Shown here: one piece after another, positions 1 to 12,105 of the stretch | How the letters are laid out: every line of letters starts with the position of its first letter | Numbering within the stretch: the stretch's first letter is position 1 | Source of the DNA: Pinus tabuliformis | Lineage: Eukaryota > Streptophyta > Pinopsida > Pinales > Pinaceae | Reading direction: 5' to 3' | Assembly (NCBI GenBank): GCA_031772625.1 | Contig: CM062804.1 | Span: forward strand, 281,064,598-281,128,597 | Length of the DNA stretch: 64,000 nucleotides | Notes under the pieces: model-generated | The model's input: only the letters and a program-made list of their open reading frames with translations | Databases searched by the model: none | Told to the model about the DNA's origin: nothing | Program-made: the position numbers and the translations under genes

Positions 1-222
1 ACTACTACCCCACAAATCTCCTGAATCATAAAGGAAGAATAGATAAACCCTCTTATATCCTTGGCCTGTTTTGACAGAGCATCGAATGTTCAAAATAGAT
101 GTGGGGCAAGACAAGTTCTTTTCTCCAATGTTGAGTAGGCTCTTCAATGCTATTTCTCTTATGGGGAGGTTTTGTTTTATATGTCTTCATAGAGGTTCTA
201 GTTTTTTGCAACAATGTGAACA
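1..222 (+). pseudogene. 3' tail of LINE from the preceding tandem unit (unit 0)
   Basis: This stretch matches the ends of the two LINE copies further right (26776-27605 and 61258-62030). It begins in the linker after the zf-RVT domain and reaches the reverse-transcriptase-associated RNase H start (a Phe-Asp-Arg/Gly-Ala-Ser-Asn-type stretch), but jumps from there directly into the 3' untranslated part, so roughly 560 bp is missing relative to unit 1. A second small deletion removes the segment between 'cttatgg' and 'ggggagg'. It shows that at least one more repeat unit lies to the left of the window. The short open frame here is not a gene. Confidence 0.8.
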
Positions 223-1020
223 AGACTTCAAGAATGCTTATAACATCTACCGATGTAACTTTTTTTTTTTAATAAAAAGTTCGATTTTTACTTTGGAAAT
301 AAGTTAAATTAAATTATCATTATTATTATTATTCTTTTACAAAAACATTAAAAATAAGTAAATAACAAACTTAATTTTAATTTAGTTATTAAAAGTTAAT
401 TCAATTAGCAAAATCTTCCATTACTTTTAATAAATTTAAAAGATTACATTCGTATCACATGGCTCCCACCCAACAATTTCCTAGGGTATTGAGTATTCCA
501 ATTCTAATATGTTCCTCCATGATAAGTTCCTCATTATTATATTAGTAGAATATTATAGGTTCAAATTTAAGCAGGATTAAAATATATATACCTTTATAAA
601 CTTTAAATGAAAAAATTCATATATCAATTTAATATCTAATTTTGCCATAATCTTAAAATTACATTATCATTATTTTTATTATTCTTTTACAAAAACATTA
701 AAAATAAATAAATAACAAACTTAATTTTAGCTAAATTAACAAAATGATACATTAGTTTTAATAAATGTTAAAATTTTGATTAGTGCTATGTGGCTCCCCA
801 CTCACCAAGTTCCTATTTCCTTCTGATTTGACATTATTGTAATTCTAATAAGTTCCTCCCAAAAATATAAAAATATTACAAAACCTAAATCTATTGGTCG
901 TTAAATATTGATCGTTTACACCAGTTTTCACCTATTAAAGTTTTCTCCATTTGCAAGCGAAAATGCTTCTTCATCCTATAGGGTAATGCGGTATGCTTCA
1001 TTTAGCAAATGCACACTTCC
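223..1020. repeat. AT-rich spacer with ~350-bp tandem repeats
   Basis: A string beginning 'attcttttacaaaaacatta' occurs at 331 and again at 681, a period of 350 bp, and the flanking text follows the same order in both copies (the 'gttcctcc' block, then 'atatatacctttataaactttaaa', then 'tatcaatttaatatctaatt'). Related blocks recur at 27606-28660 and in expanded form at 62031-63870. The region contains (ATT)n runs and no credible coding frame. It separates the LINE tail of one unit from the WOX gene of the next. Confidence 0.75.
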
Positions 1021-1421
1021 TCGTAGCCAATTCAAGTTCCACAGTGAAAATCAAACCTTTCTATGAAACTAGGTTTAGTTAAATTTTGTATTCATGCTAT
1101 CCAGATTAAGGATGAACTTGAACTAACAATGTGGCCCTCTAATCCTAGCAAAACATTTTACTTTACAACAATGCGAACCTCAAAAATATTTTTATTTCCC
1201 CAGATTAGTAAACTCAAAAATGGTTATGAATTGAGAGTGAAGATATTTATCGTAAAAAGGGAAGAGACATTTATTTATTCAACTAAACATTTCGATTGTA
1301 TGATAAACCTGACCTCAACGTACATTTCAAATGACAAAATTTGTGAACGGATTGGACGGGATTTATGATCATGGAAATGAATAAAATAGAGGGAAACTTT
1401 GAGCATGCAATTCGTTTGTAT

Positions 1422-2532
1422 CTAAGGCACAAACTTTAATGACAAGAATACACCACCACCCAACCTCAGGTTGTTGGTTTGTTGTTCACCGTTCAAACTA
1501 CTGTTGCACTTGGACCTGAGGTTACCATCCGGGTGCAAAGGAAACAGCTCCAGCAATTCCTCTCTTTTCTCATGTTCCTGGGCAGCTGCACAATTCGTCA
1601 TGACATTACTTCTGCGAGGGTCTGTAAAATTATGCAGCCATCCATCTTTTCTATGGGCTTCTTTGTTCCACATATTGTATGTGAAATGATCGGGTTCTGA
1701 GAACGTTTCGACCCCAACAGATTGCAAATGTTGTTTCGATGACAAATCAATAGGTATGAGCCTTTGTGTTGACGTACCGAAGGCTGATACTGGTGAATTT
1801 GTGGTTTCCTGGACAATAATCTAAAATACGTGGATAATGAATCAGAGAGCGAAACAAATACGTGAAACCTAGATTTAACAATTAAAAAGGGAAGAGAATA
1901 ACAAGCTGCCCACTAGATTTTCGCTACCTGAGGTGAAAACTGGGCCATATCCTTTGTATAATCCACGATCTTGCCATCAGCTGAACATAGACAGACATGG
2001 CTACAGGATAAGTAGGCAACTAAAAATGGAAACGCTTAAGACTGTTAAAAAAACAATGTAACTATAGTTTGTGGAGGATAAGAGGTTTGGCCCTCCAAGC
2101 TCTTCAGAGTATCTTTTTCATTTAGAACCTGACGCGTTGATTCAAATCGAGATCGCTGCATCTGACGGGTCTTCATTTTCTGTTTACTCTTGCTGCGTGC
2201 TTGAGTATTCTGAAACCAATAAAACACATTTTTTGCTTCTACTTTGCCGTGTTGTTTGAGCAGAGTGGTAATCTCATTTATTCGAGAGCGACTAGGGTTA
2301 CGATGGCCTTGTCTGAATCTGTTTACTCTTGCTGCGTGCTTGAGTATTCTGAAACCAATAAAACACATTTTTTGCTTCTACTTTGCCGCGTTGTTTGAGC
2401 AGAGTGATAATCTCATTTATTCGAGAGCGACTAGGGTTACGATGGCCTTGTCTGAAGAGGTCTTCCAAAATCTCTCTGTCTTTTCGTGGGCGTCCAACGG
2501 GACCATGTAATCTCTAATTCCTTCCTTTCCAT
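1422..2532 (-). pseudogene. WOX homeobox gene, unit 1 copy (broken)
   Basis: This is the minus-strand counterpart of the intact WOX gene at 29192-30173. Exon 3 (1808-1422) with the WUS-box Leu-Phe-Pro-Leu-His-Pro and exon 2 (1980-1928) with both splice sites are preserved; exon 3 has a few substitutions such as Glu for Gln and Ala for Ser. Exon 1 is ruined three times. A 2-bp deletion near 2472 (copy 2 reads 'aatctctttctgtc', this copy 'aatctctctgtc') shifts the frame inside helix 1 of the homeodomain. A 139-bp tandem duplication (2179-2317 and 2318-2456) repeats the homeodomain core out of frame. The splice-donor segment that reads AAGG|GTAAAC in copy 2 is missing next to 2071. The start codon survives at 2532-2530. 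It is a recent pseudogene: outside these lesions it is almost identical to copy 2. Confidence 0.9.
2179..2456. repeat. 139-bp tandem duplication inside the homeobox
   Basis: Positions 2179-2317 and 2318-2456 are near-identical and both encode, on the minus strand, the block from the Arg-Gln-Gly turn through Trp-Phe-Gln-Asn of the homeodomain. The length is not a multiple of three, so the duplication frameshifts the reading frame. It is absent from units 2 and 3. A few differences between the arms (for example 'tgccgtgttg' versus 'tgccgcgttg' and 'gtggtaat' versus 'gtgataat') suggest some age. Confidence 0.95.
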
Positions 2533-4300
2533 GGAACCTACTGATTCTGGAGAGGTGGCGTGGCGAGTAATACAGATCTTTCTTGCTGCGGTGAAATTTA
2601 GGTGTTATTCTTTCTGTCTGTGGCGAAGGCAGCGTTCAGCTATGGCGCAATACCTGCAACTTTAACTGGGCAACCAGGAAACCCTACTTCACAGAAAACG
2701 AATACCAAACGAAAAAATACAACAAATTTCAAGTGTCATAGATAACTCTCGGGCGGGAAGGAAAAAGAACGCGTTATGTCTATTGGGAAAAAGGATCGCA
2801 TGATGTTGATTGGGAACAAGGATGACGTTGACTTTGCCTAAATAGTGTTTGCGCGCATGGGAGAGGGCGATGGAAGACTAAGCTTCCATAATTACCGGCA
2901 TTCAATGGCAACATTCGGATTTAAATACATTATTTAAGTCGATTATTTTACGGAAAGGGAAGCGTGGCAAATAAGAATTACGTTTTGTTGGTTTAGGAAA
3001 GGAAATAAGACTCGGTTATGTTTTTTTAACTACTTAATATGGAATAATCATATTCCATATCATATGTAATTTATTTTATGTTTTATTTGATATGTAAGAT
3101 TTTAAACAAGAATATATTAATAATAGCACAATATATTTTATTGTTAAATATAAATAAAATATTTTAGTGTTCATATTAAATTTTATAATTTTATATTAAA
3201 ATTATTTAAAAAATTAAGTAATTTAAATTAAAAAATTTCTTAATGTTTTGAAATTTCGTTTTAATATAAAAGTGACATACAATATTAAGAAAGATTAATA
3301 AAAAATATTTAATATGGATTAAAAAATACCCTAGTCATAACTTAATATGTAATATTTATTTCATTTAACATGTAATATTTTAAGAAATTTTAATAGTTAA
3401 CGGGGTAATATTAAAATATATTAATATGAAAGTGATATATAATATGAATAACAATAAAAAAAATAAGTTCAACCTAGGTTATAAATATGTCGATAAGTTT
3501 AACATAGGTTATAAATATGTCCATTAAAAGGTTTTGAGTTTAATCATATATATAGAGAAGATGTCGATTTGTTCTTTTTAAAATAAAGGTGAAATATAAT
3601 ATTAAGAAAATATTAATAATTAAAAAACCATGTTAATTAAAATATTTTAACATTAATATTATATATAGAGATCTTATTCCATTAATAGTTTTTTTTTAAT
3701 ATTTAATATCTAATGATTTATACTATTTTAAAAATATTATATTTATATATATATGACCGCTATTTACTCTCTTTTCACTTATTTCTTGGTGAGTTACTAG
3801 TATTTTTAAATTTTACATGTTATTGATGATACAAGAAAAAACCATTTTGGCTTTTATATAAGATAAGAGATTGTTTTATAAGGTAACAAGTGGATTTAAT
3901 AATGATTTTCTACAGGGAGATTTTATTTTCCATAATTAATTAAGCATTCAAATTTATTGATGTAAAATTGTTTATCTCAATGCTTATCACCTGGTTCATC
4001 ATTATTCCGTAAAGTTAATTCATATTGAACTATATGACTATTCAATTGAAAATATACTCCATTTTTAGATATTAGTCTAGTTAAGCATAACACACTAACT
4101 TGACGCTAAATATTTTGTTCGCGTTGTAGTGTTTTCATTGATGTCAACCAATGCTTAGCGGTGTTCATCTTTGTAACAAACATTTCTATAAGTGTACAAC
4201 TCTAATGTATGGTCTCCTATGTTTGGAACAATGTCTCAAAGTTGCATGTCCATGCCCTGAAGCTGAGTGGCAAATTGATCAGAGAAGGCTTCAAAAATGA
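2533..4300. other. WOX upstream flank and AT-rich block, no gene seen
   Basis: From 2533 to about 2960 the sequence is moderately GC and is the 5' flank of the broken WOX copy; compared with unit 2 it lacks about 110 bp near 2908 that carry a CACGTG motif. From about 3000 to 3780 it is extremely AT-rich with repeated 'taatatt' and 'atatta' words and no open frame of note. From 3780 to 4300 it merges into sequence shared with 31470-31990, with no coding signal recognised. Confidence 0.6.
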
Positions 4301-4338
4301 AGTTAAATCAAGGTAATAAAAGTTACCTGAAGAATCCA

Positions 4339-4385
4339 TGCATTATAACACATATAAGTAGTGTACTAGGATGTGTTATAATGCA
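4339..4385. repeat. Perfect 15-bp inverted repeat (hairpin)
   Basis: TGCATTATAACACAT at 4339-4353 is followed by a 17-bp loop and its exact reverse complement at 4371-4385. The copy in unit 2 (32028-32074) has one mismatch (ATGCG in the right arm). It lies a little under 1 kb before the copia LTR end and may be part of that LTR or of a small inserted element. No function can be assigned. Confidence 0.7.
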
Positions 4386-4902
4386 CTTCCCGAAGGTAGG
4401 ACCTGTGTTAGTCCCTATGGGTGGCTTTTCCTAGATTTCATGTGCTTTATGGTTAATTCTTTGGGTGTCTACTATGGTATTTGCTCATGGTAAATGATCT
4501 AATTGTCCGAGAATGTTTTCTATTCATCTTGAAGGTGCCTAAAGTTGAAAGTTTGAGAAGAAAAAATTATATATATGAGAATACGTTAAGGAGTTGTGGT
4601 TGGATCCATTAAGAGGGAGGCCCATTGAGAGGGCATTGGGAGAGATGTAGTATGGTTGTAGGAGCATATTGAATATCTAAAGCAAATCAGAACTTGTTGT
4701 GCAGGTCCGAGGAAGTAATGTATACAAGTATCAGTGTTCGTAGTTGAGGAGAAGTTGCAGTGGATTGTGTGATCGAGGGAGACTTGCTATGGAGATTTTT
4801 TGCTACTAATTTGTTGAGGTTGTTCTACAAAGAGAGTTTCTTTGATGATTGGGTTCTAGTTTGAAATATTTTGAAAAGTGGCCTAAGAGAGTTACAAGGC
4901 TA

Positions 4903-5068
4903 GTGGCTCATTGTTGGTGGTGACCAACTAAATTGTTACAGGGGTAGTGGCTCTTTGTTGATGGTGACCAACTAAATTGTGAAAGGGGTGATGACTTCTT
5001 GTTGATGGTGGCCAGCTAAATTATTATAGGGGTGGTGGCTCCTTGCTGTTGGAGGCCAACTAAAAGAT
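4903..5068. repeat. Four imperfect ~45-bp tandem repeats
   Basis: A unit of the form 'gtggct(c/t)(a/t)ttgttg(g/a)tggtgaccaactaaattgt' followed by 'aggggt' is repeated four times with drift. The same array is present at 32575-32738. It lies just upstream of the copia LTR terminus and is probably part of that LTR. Confidence 0.7.
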
Positions 5069-5099
5069 AAAATATTTATTTCAATAATAAAATATTCAA

Positions 5100-5922
5100 A
5101 GCAGTGCAACAATAGCAGGGTGGTTTTCTCCCCTTAACAATTTCCACCATAAATACTTGGGTCTCTTTGTGCACACTCGTATTGATGTTTATCATGGGTT
5201 TTATGTGTTGAGTTTGTGTTTCATTTATATTTAGAACTATTGATGTTATTGATGTGTGTTTTTATTCAGTAAACCAGAAAAATAAGTTAAGATTATATAA
5301 GGATTATCACTACTAATTCACCCCCACACTTAGTAGTGATCTACATTTATAACAAGTGGGATCACATCAAGTTCCTTTGTGGTTGATTAATCCTTGTAAG
5401 GCAGACTTGGGAAAATCATTCATTATCAGGATGTTCCATGGCTCAATGGTAAATTTTTTAGCATGTAGAGAAAAGGTGAAGTCAGAAATATCTTCTCGAG
5501 GATATCATGTTTGGAAAATGGTGATAAATGGATATGATGATAAATGCCATTGAAACCAAAATCAATTATCAGATACATAGGCCATATGTGTATTGTGTGA
5601 TAATCTTCACAATTGCGGTGCTGAGAAAATAATTGATCAAAATACTGCAAGAAATATCTGACATTGGTTGCATGCACTACATGGAATAGAAATCTACAGA
5701 ATTGATGAAGAAAAGGAGAAATTGATTGAAGATCAAGCCCAAATTAGAGCATCATTGGTAGAAATAGAATATCTATTAACAAAATATAGAGACCTGGAAA
5801 AGTGTTTTCAATTTTTTTATGAGAAGGAATGTATCTTCAAAGAAGAAATAATTATATTAAGAACCTAGCTAGAAGAAGGAAGGAGAGTTGAAGAGGGAAT
5901 GAGGAAGAAATATAGAGAAAAG
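5100..5922 (+). mobile_element. Ty1/copia remnant A: LTR 3' end, primer-binding site and gag fragment
   Basis: The text runs from LTR-like U5 sequence ending in '...catttataaca' (5354) to a primer-binding-site-like TGGGATCA at 5357; the unit 2 copy reads TGGTATCA at 33030, matching plant initiator-Met primer sites. After this comes a copia Gag reading frame with stops: a Phe-His-Gly-Ser-Met-Val-Asn-Phe start, a Val-Trp-Lys-Met-Val-Ile-Asn-Gly-Tyr motif, and then a Glu/Lys-rich coiled-coil stretch (Leu-Arg-Thr-stop-Leu-Glu-Glu-Gly-Arg-Arg) typical of plant copia gag. The frame is cut at 5922, where a second element begins. It is non-functional. Confidence 0.7.
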
Positions 5923-6787
5923 TGTTGAAAATGCAGTAAGAAAATATCAGTTTGAATTTTCCTTGGTCAAACTAGAGAAAATTAGAATTTCTACGTCAAC
6001 ATAAATATTGGAGGTAGTTAACTAAGGTGACATGGCACTTGTCACTCAATTAACACAATTAATTCAATTTGGGGAAGCTTTAGTTTAGTTTAATATTGTT
6101 GATTGCTAATTTTTAGCAACTCGTTTCAGTTAATTTGAGTTATTGTCAGTTAAACTAGTTCTAACTTCCAAATGAACTAGTGGAGGTCAAGCTGTGGAAG
6201 TGGAACTTCAACCACACTCAATGATCAACCAACTAATTAATAAATCAACCAAACTATTTTTTTCATGCAGAGAATTCGAGTTACCTATTTGAGATGAAGA
6301 TTACAAGGTAGTGTACTATCAGTTGTAGCATATTCCAATGTGTACAGTTGGTGCATGCAGTCAGAGGAAGGACCTAGAGGAATTCCGTAATTCAATAGTG
6401 GGAAATTTCTTAATAATACGGGCCAATCTCCTCGAGAAAAATAGAAAAGAAATAGGAGCTTGTAGGGCTTGAAAATTGGCTAAGTGGTGGCCAAAGTCGG
6501 ACAATCAGGAAGAGGGATAGACTATACACTTGTAGGGTGTGCTCAAGGTTGAGCAAGCATATGTATTTAATCTCTATTCTCTAATTAATGTAGTACATAT
6601 ATGAAGGGGTTTTGAGCAATTTCTTTCCCCTAGATAAATCTTTGTGGATGTGTGATGTTTCTTTTTGCATGTCTATGATTTTTGTTCTATATGGTGAATA
6701 ACCTTCCATATATCAATAGAGTAGCTTCAAATCTTGTGATTTAGTAAATTTCATCAACACTTTTAGATATACACATTAATTTCTACA
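5923..6787 (+). repeat. Ty1/copia remnant B: LTR (865 bp)
   Basis: The segment begins TGTTGAAAATGC and ends TTTCTACA, followed directly by TGGCATCAGAGTTGG, a close match to the initiator-Met tRNA primer-binding site of plant Ty1/copia elements. The TG...CA termini and the abrupt interruption of the upstream gag frame at 5922 mark it as a 5' LTR inserted into remnant A. The unit 2 counterpart is 33590-34455. A matching 3' LTR was not found, so element B is truncated. Confidence 0.75.
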
Positions 6788-7490
6788 TGGCATCAGAGTT
6801 GGATTGACTATAGAGCAGATATTTCAAAGTTGTTATTGTAGGAGGATTGGATTTTCAGGATCAATTAATCAAAACTAGAAGGATAGATTTCTATGGACTA
6901 AGGCTCGAGTGTGTCTATGAGGGAAGCTCAAATTATGTTTCTTGGAAGGACCACATGGAGGCAGTGCTGGAAGATAATGGGTTGAGGGAATTCATTGATA
7001 GTGATTGGTGAGCCCTAGTATTGTACCAAGAATGTTACAACTCCCAAGGGCTCCTCAACTCAAATTATCAACACGAGGTTTGTACAAACTTAGAGGTGAC
7101 AATGTTATATGCACATTAGTTTGGATTCTACTCATGCACTCTCATTCATGACATTAGATCAAAGTTCCTAGAGACCATTCCTCCTACTAAACTATAGTGA
7201 AAGCTTGCTGATGAAAGTACATTTGAAAACTAATTGTAGCTATGAAATTGGAAATAACATTTGATCAACTTGAAGATGCTAATTAATCATTTCATGAAAG
7301 GACAAGGGATAATATACTTGCAGAAATAAAGCTACTCTATCTTGCATAATTCATCAAACTAGCAACGTAATTCCATGTATCATCTACCTATTTCAAATTT
7401 GCTTGAAAATCAAAAACATAACTTGAATCATACATGTGATTGAAAATAACTAATTCTACTATGTTTTGCAGTGAGGAAAAGGAATGGTTG
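6788..7490 (+). pseudogene. Ty1/copia remnant B: degraded gag
   Basis: After the primer-binding site the translation contains Ser-Asn-Tyr-Val-Ser-Trp-Lys-Asp-His-Met-Glu-Ala-Val-Leu-Glu-Asp-Asn-Gly-Leu, the signature of plant copia Gag (UBN2-type N terminus), followed by Glu-Phe-Ile-Asp-Ser-Asp. Stops and frameshifts accumulate quickly and the similarity fades before 7500. No protease, integrase or reverse transcriptase of this element is visible downstream. Confidence 0.65.
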
Positions 7491-9800
7491 GAGTGGTCTA
7501 GGAGCATCCCTTGATCATCAAATCACAACTTGGGGTCATTTTTCATCTTGAATGAGCTAACATTGAAGTGGGGGTCTTGTATTGCTACAAGAGGGCTTGT
7601 AATGCTATAGGAGGAGTTCCAAGAGGCTTTTTATAGTGAAAATGATGTCTTGATGGAACGAAGAGGTGGATGGATGTTAGGGAGAGTAAAGGAATTTTGG
7701 GTTGAACCCCCTAGCCAATCCCAATACCGCTCAGAGGTTTTTCTTGCACCGAGATGAATGCTCATGGTGTCCTAAGTTTACTAGACAAAGTGACTATCGA
7801 AATGGAGTTTTCAAACGTAATTGAGGGGTGGAGAGAGAAGATTGAGGAGTCCACGATGGAGATGGAATAGGCACCCCCCTTGCTAATCAACACAGCCCTG
7901 CAACCAGCCACATGCATACATCCATTGATCATTAACAAAGTGATATAAACTATGATGGAAAAGATGAGTTGAATTTAAATAACATCTATTTTATGCCATA
8001 ACACTACTCTAATCAATAAACTAACTTCTAAGATACATAAACAAAATGTGAAGAAGAACAACTAACATTCATCTTTTTCTAAGAAATCATAAACACAATA
8101 TCTTTTTACTGAGATTATGAATCCTTCCAACCATTCTACCAGAAGATAGGTGATGTAGAAGATAGCAATCACAGGCTTTTATAGCTTAACCTCTATTGAA
8201 ATGAAAGAAACTATGAAATGCTTGGAATCAAGAACAAAACACAAGTACAAAAGAGGGACCAAAGCCTCTAGTTTGGTCTCAAACCTAAGGGTCTCAGCCC
8301 TCTGAAACTAACTCACGGGCAACTTAATAACCAACTTCTCATTATCATAAAGTAAAAGTCTCATACATCACATAAAAGTTTTAAATGACAATGTCAAGTT
8401 CTAAGAGAAATAACTACACCTATATGAACTAAAACTTTGAATCCTAATGATCCTTTCATCTTGTTTATTTATACAAAATGGTAGTTGATAGAAACTCCCT
8501 TAAAAATGAGAGTGATTCCCTCCTTGATCTAGGAAATGGTGGAACTATTCCCTCTTGAGCTTCACTTGTACTAGGATTTACTTAATTTCCAATGAATTTG
8601 AACTAGTGACAGAGGATGGTGTGATCCCAAGCTTAGTTACGGAGCTAAGGAGGTGGACAAACCCCCTAGATTCTCTCTCGGTTATCCATCAAGCCCCTAG
8701 ATATAAATTTCCTTAAAAATTCTTCTTTTTCCTATAATTAGACCACATTATGCCACATACTATGACAAACACCTTTTACTCTTCTTCGTAAGCATAATAT
8801 AACAAAAAGAATGAATTAATGTGAGAAAATGATAGTTTTAAGGCTGGAGGATTGCATGATGATCTTCAAAATATACCTATTGATGGGACTCATCATGAAC
8901 CCCTTATTCAAGGTGTTTCTCATCCTTAAATAGAGTGTAGCCTTATAATATTAGCAATTTCCCCTAAAGGTGGAAAGATACACCCAAGGAATTGAGCATG
9001 CCTATGATGTTACTGCAAAAATGTTGCAACAAAGGAAAGATAACAACCTAAAGGGTGGAGGATGGAGGGGAGAAAATGTGCTCATGCTTGCAATAGTCTC
9101 ACACTTGTGTCGATAGTTGTCCAACAAATGTTGCTCAAACGACCTCACTAAATCATTTTTTTCCAATCATACCACTATGTCAAAATATTATATGCATATT
9201 ATATCCAAGCTATAACATGCAAGGTAATGAGAAGAAACATTACTATAGGTCCTCGTGGGCACTGATGCACCAAAAATGTATTTTCACACAGGAAATGACT
9301 AAAGTCATTTTGTATTGATAATGAGATTAAATAAATAACATCTTTCACTAGAGTGACCTTCAGATTCCATGATATTCTGCAATGACCATAAAGAAGGGGG
9401 TTTGTTTTAAAATTTGGAGTCATTTTCCTCGAGCCATTAATTCCATTTTTAAATTTAAATTTAAATTTCATCTAGCAAAGATTTGTTGGAAATGAAAATT
9501 TATGTGGTGTAGTTTACACAATCCATTTGTCCAAGTAAACTTTCAAGGCATTGAATCCATTTATGCATTCAAAAATATAGTTTTAAAAATAAAAAGTTAC
9601 ACATGTTATATGCATATATATAACTAATATAGATCCATTTTGAAGTGGATTAAATCTCTTGAGGTGCATACGTTTTTTAAGTTTTGCACTCTAAAAGAGG
9701 TCCCATAGGCTATCTTTAGCATTGTGGATGTTAAAATTTTATTTATTTCTTTCTCATACATCAATTTAATATCTAATTTAGCAATAATATTAAAATTAAA
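7491..9800. other. Unidentified sequence, no gene supported
   Basis: About 2.3 kb shared with 35161-37409. It probably holds decayed transposon sequence, but no recognisable domain, LTR end or RNA gene was found. A 90-codon minus-strand frame at 9199-9471, extended to 98 codons in unit 2, starts with a Lys-Phe-Lys-Phe-Lys run made by an (AAATTT)n repeat and has no family resemblance, so it is not called as a gene. Confidence 0.5.
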
Positions 9801-10127
9801 TTATTGGGTGGAACTCTCCTAGCATCAATAGGTGATTGGAGGATGGTAGCTAGGGTTATAAGGGGTTCATGCCAAGGCTACCTCAAGAGGAGGTCCTAGG
9901 TGCCTACATGGACTACGTGGTATCTCCCCTAGCAAAAAGGATGGTACGCGATAGGAAAATGGTGGGGGGGTAAACTTCATCGAAGTATCTGCATTCTCTC
10001 TAAGAAGAAGGAGTCGGCAAGAAGCTTAGGTGATCTTGGAAGTTGGTAGCACGTGCCTAGTGTAGTAGGTAACAACTGCAGTGTTTTTCTCGCATATCAG
10101 TCTGCATTCTTCTACAAGCTAGCAGAG

Positions 10128-12105
10128 ATGGTCAGCCCAAGGAATTGTGTGGACTTGAAATCGGCATTGGAGGATATTCTATCTGTATGGAGGTTGGAGC
10201 CAACTCAATGAAACCTAGATAAGTTCAGGCCTCCACAGCAGTCGTCAGTTGGAAATAAGGGTGTTACAGGGTTTGAATGGAGTTCAGGGGATTGTTTTGG
10301 CTTTAGGATTTTAGGGAAGCCAAATAGTGCATCGGAGGGGTTCAGAAGCCCTGAAAATTCTTTACATGAGGTTTTCAAGTCTTCGGCAGTTTTAGGGGTC
10401 TAGGTAACAGAGGTGTCAGCAGGGAATCAGGTCGCTTAAATAGTATTTATACACTTTGAACCTATTTACCTCTTCGGAGGCCTTGAAGACATAGTTCGAA
10501 GTAGTGGTCTATGGGGGAATGAAGGACTAAGATCATGCTTGGTATCAGGAAATTAGGCTAAGGAAGGGGATTCACCTCAAAGGATTGAGAGAGTGGTGAC
10601 ATGGAATTTAGTCCCTCGGACAAGGGAGGAGGAGACCCAAATAGCGTGAAAAACTCCAGCTCCATTGGAGGGTGTACATGAGGCCATTAATGATGAGTGG
10701 AAGTCACTAGAGAGTTATGAATATCCATGGAAAACAAGGGAGTGAAGTGATGGTGAATGCATACAAGAAAAGAAGGGAAATGGGCTTCGGGAAGAATGGG
10801 GTATCATCCAATTTAAGGGAATTATTCATGTAGTCGGTATCGGTAGAGGAGATATTAGATAGGATTTTTGAAGATCTGGAATATGTGGGTGAAAAGCAAG
10901 AAAACTTGGCATCAGGGGAGGGAAGAAATGGCCAAACCAGAGGAGAAAAACGAAAAAGGGGAAAGTAATAAGGAAAGATTCAGAATGTCCCAAACTGGTT
11001 CTTGGAGTTGATATTCACTTGGATAAGGCCATGGAAGCCTCAGAGTTGATCTTAGTTGGGAGAGCCAAAGGAAGAAGTTATTTGGCTCCATATATACTTG
11101 AATTCATTGAAAAGGAATGGAAAGGAGCACTGGAGGCCCAGGTAGAAGTGACTATATTAGTTAGAGGTTGGTGCATCACTCGCTTCAGCAAAGGTGAGAT
11201 GCCTGAATGGGTGCTTGAGCGAAATTAGTGTTTCCTGATTTCTCCCATGTTTTTTAAAAAATGGACACCATTATTTGATGTGTAAATGGAAAAACTGGAG
11301 CAGATTTTGGTCTGGGTACGAATCTCGACACTGCCTTCTTAGTTATGGACAAAGGATGTATTGAGGGCCATCGAGAATGACTTAGGAACATTCTTGGAAG
11401 AAAACATAACATTTTTGGAAACAAATAATAGAATTATGGCTCGCTTAAGGGTCAAATTGAAGCCAAGGGAGCGTTTAGCGGAAAAAATCAACTTCCAGAT
11501 CTAGGGTTATACACATTCTCATATAAGTGATTATGAATAATTTTCTTTCTGATGCCACTGTTGTCATAAACATGGTCATCTAGCAAGGTGTTCTCCATTG
11601 GGGTTTTCTAGGAGAAGGTGTCAGAAGGGAAATTCGAGGACTGATGAGGAGGGGGCAATGGAGGGGGAGGAAGCAGGACAAGTAGTGATTAAGGGTGTTT
11701 AGAGGAATCTTGATCCATATGAAATGGAGATTGAGGAAACGATGCCTATTCTTCAAGGGAATCAAGATAGGTCAGGAAGCAAGCAACATTAAGAGGCTCA
11801 AAACAAAGTAATACATACTAAACCAATGTCTCAGCCAGTTGGTATTCCTTTACACTCCATTATCTTTGAATCTGAATCACTGATTTCTTTTTATTATGTT
11901 GTATCATGGCTTGGTCCCTCCAGCCATTTATTATCCTCTATGAATTCCAAGTGTGAAATGTCCAATTCGTTGGATAGAATCATCACTTCAATCCTTGTCC
12001 TTATCCTCGAGGTTCCCTCCTCCTTCATGTTTCCCAACCAACTACCTGTGCCCTCACTTTCGGCGAGACCTCACTATAACCTTCCACCTAGGGAGAAAAA
12101 ATAAC
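10128..12105 (+). pseudogene. LINE ORF1 (DUF4283 and zinc-knuckle, RNA-binding)
   Basis: ORF1 proteins of plant L1 elements bind the element RNA. A DUF4283-like core is visible at 11019-11228: Ala-Pro-Tyr-Ile-Leu-Glu-Phe-Ile-Glu-Lys-Glu-Trp-Lys, then an Arg-Gly-Trp strand and Arg-Phe. Downstream comes a Cys-His knuckle that is clearest in unit 2 (39220-39290; Cys-X2-Cys-X4-His-X4-Ser, the last Cys replaced). The region between 11229 and 12105 has several stops and frameshifts, so it is not expressed as an intact protein. A Pro/Ser-rich low-complexity stretch ends ORF1. Confidence 0.65.

Noticed and set aside
1063-1368. 101-codon plus-strand frame next to the WOX copy
   Set aside because: The homologous region of unit 2 has indels that break the frame, and no domain is recognisable; it lies in the 3' flank of the minus-strand WOX gene.
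1471-1700. Plus-strand frames of 72-73 codons repeated at 29241-29470
   Set aside because: They are antisense shadows of WOX exon 3; their conservation follows from the minus-strand gene.
4903-5068. CRISPR-like direct repeat array
   Set aside because: The four ~45-bp repeats are contiguous and drifting, with no unique spacers, in a plant transposon context.
9199-9471. Conserved 90-98 codon minus-strand frame in both units
   Set aside because: Conservation is explained by recent duplication of the whole unit; the start is an (AAATTT)n low-complexity run and no family is recognised.
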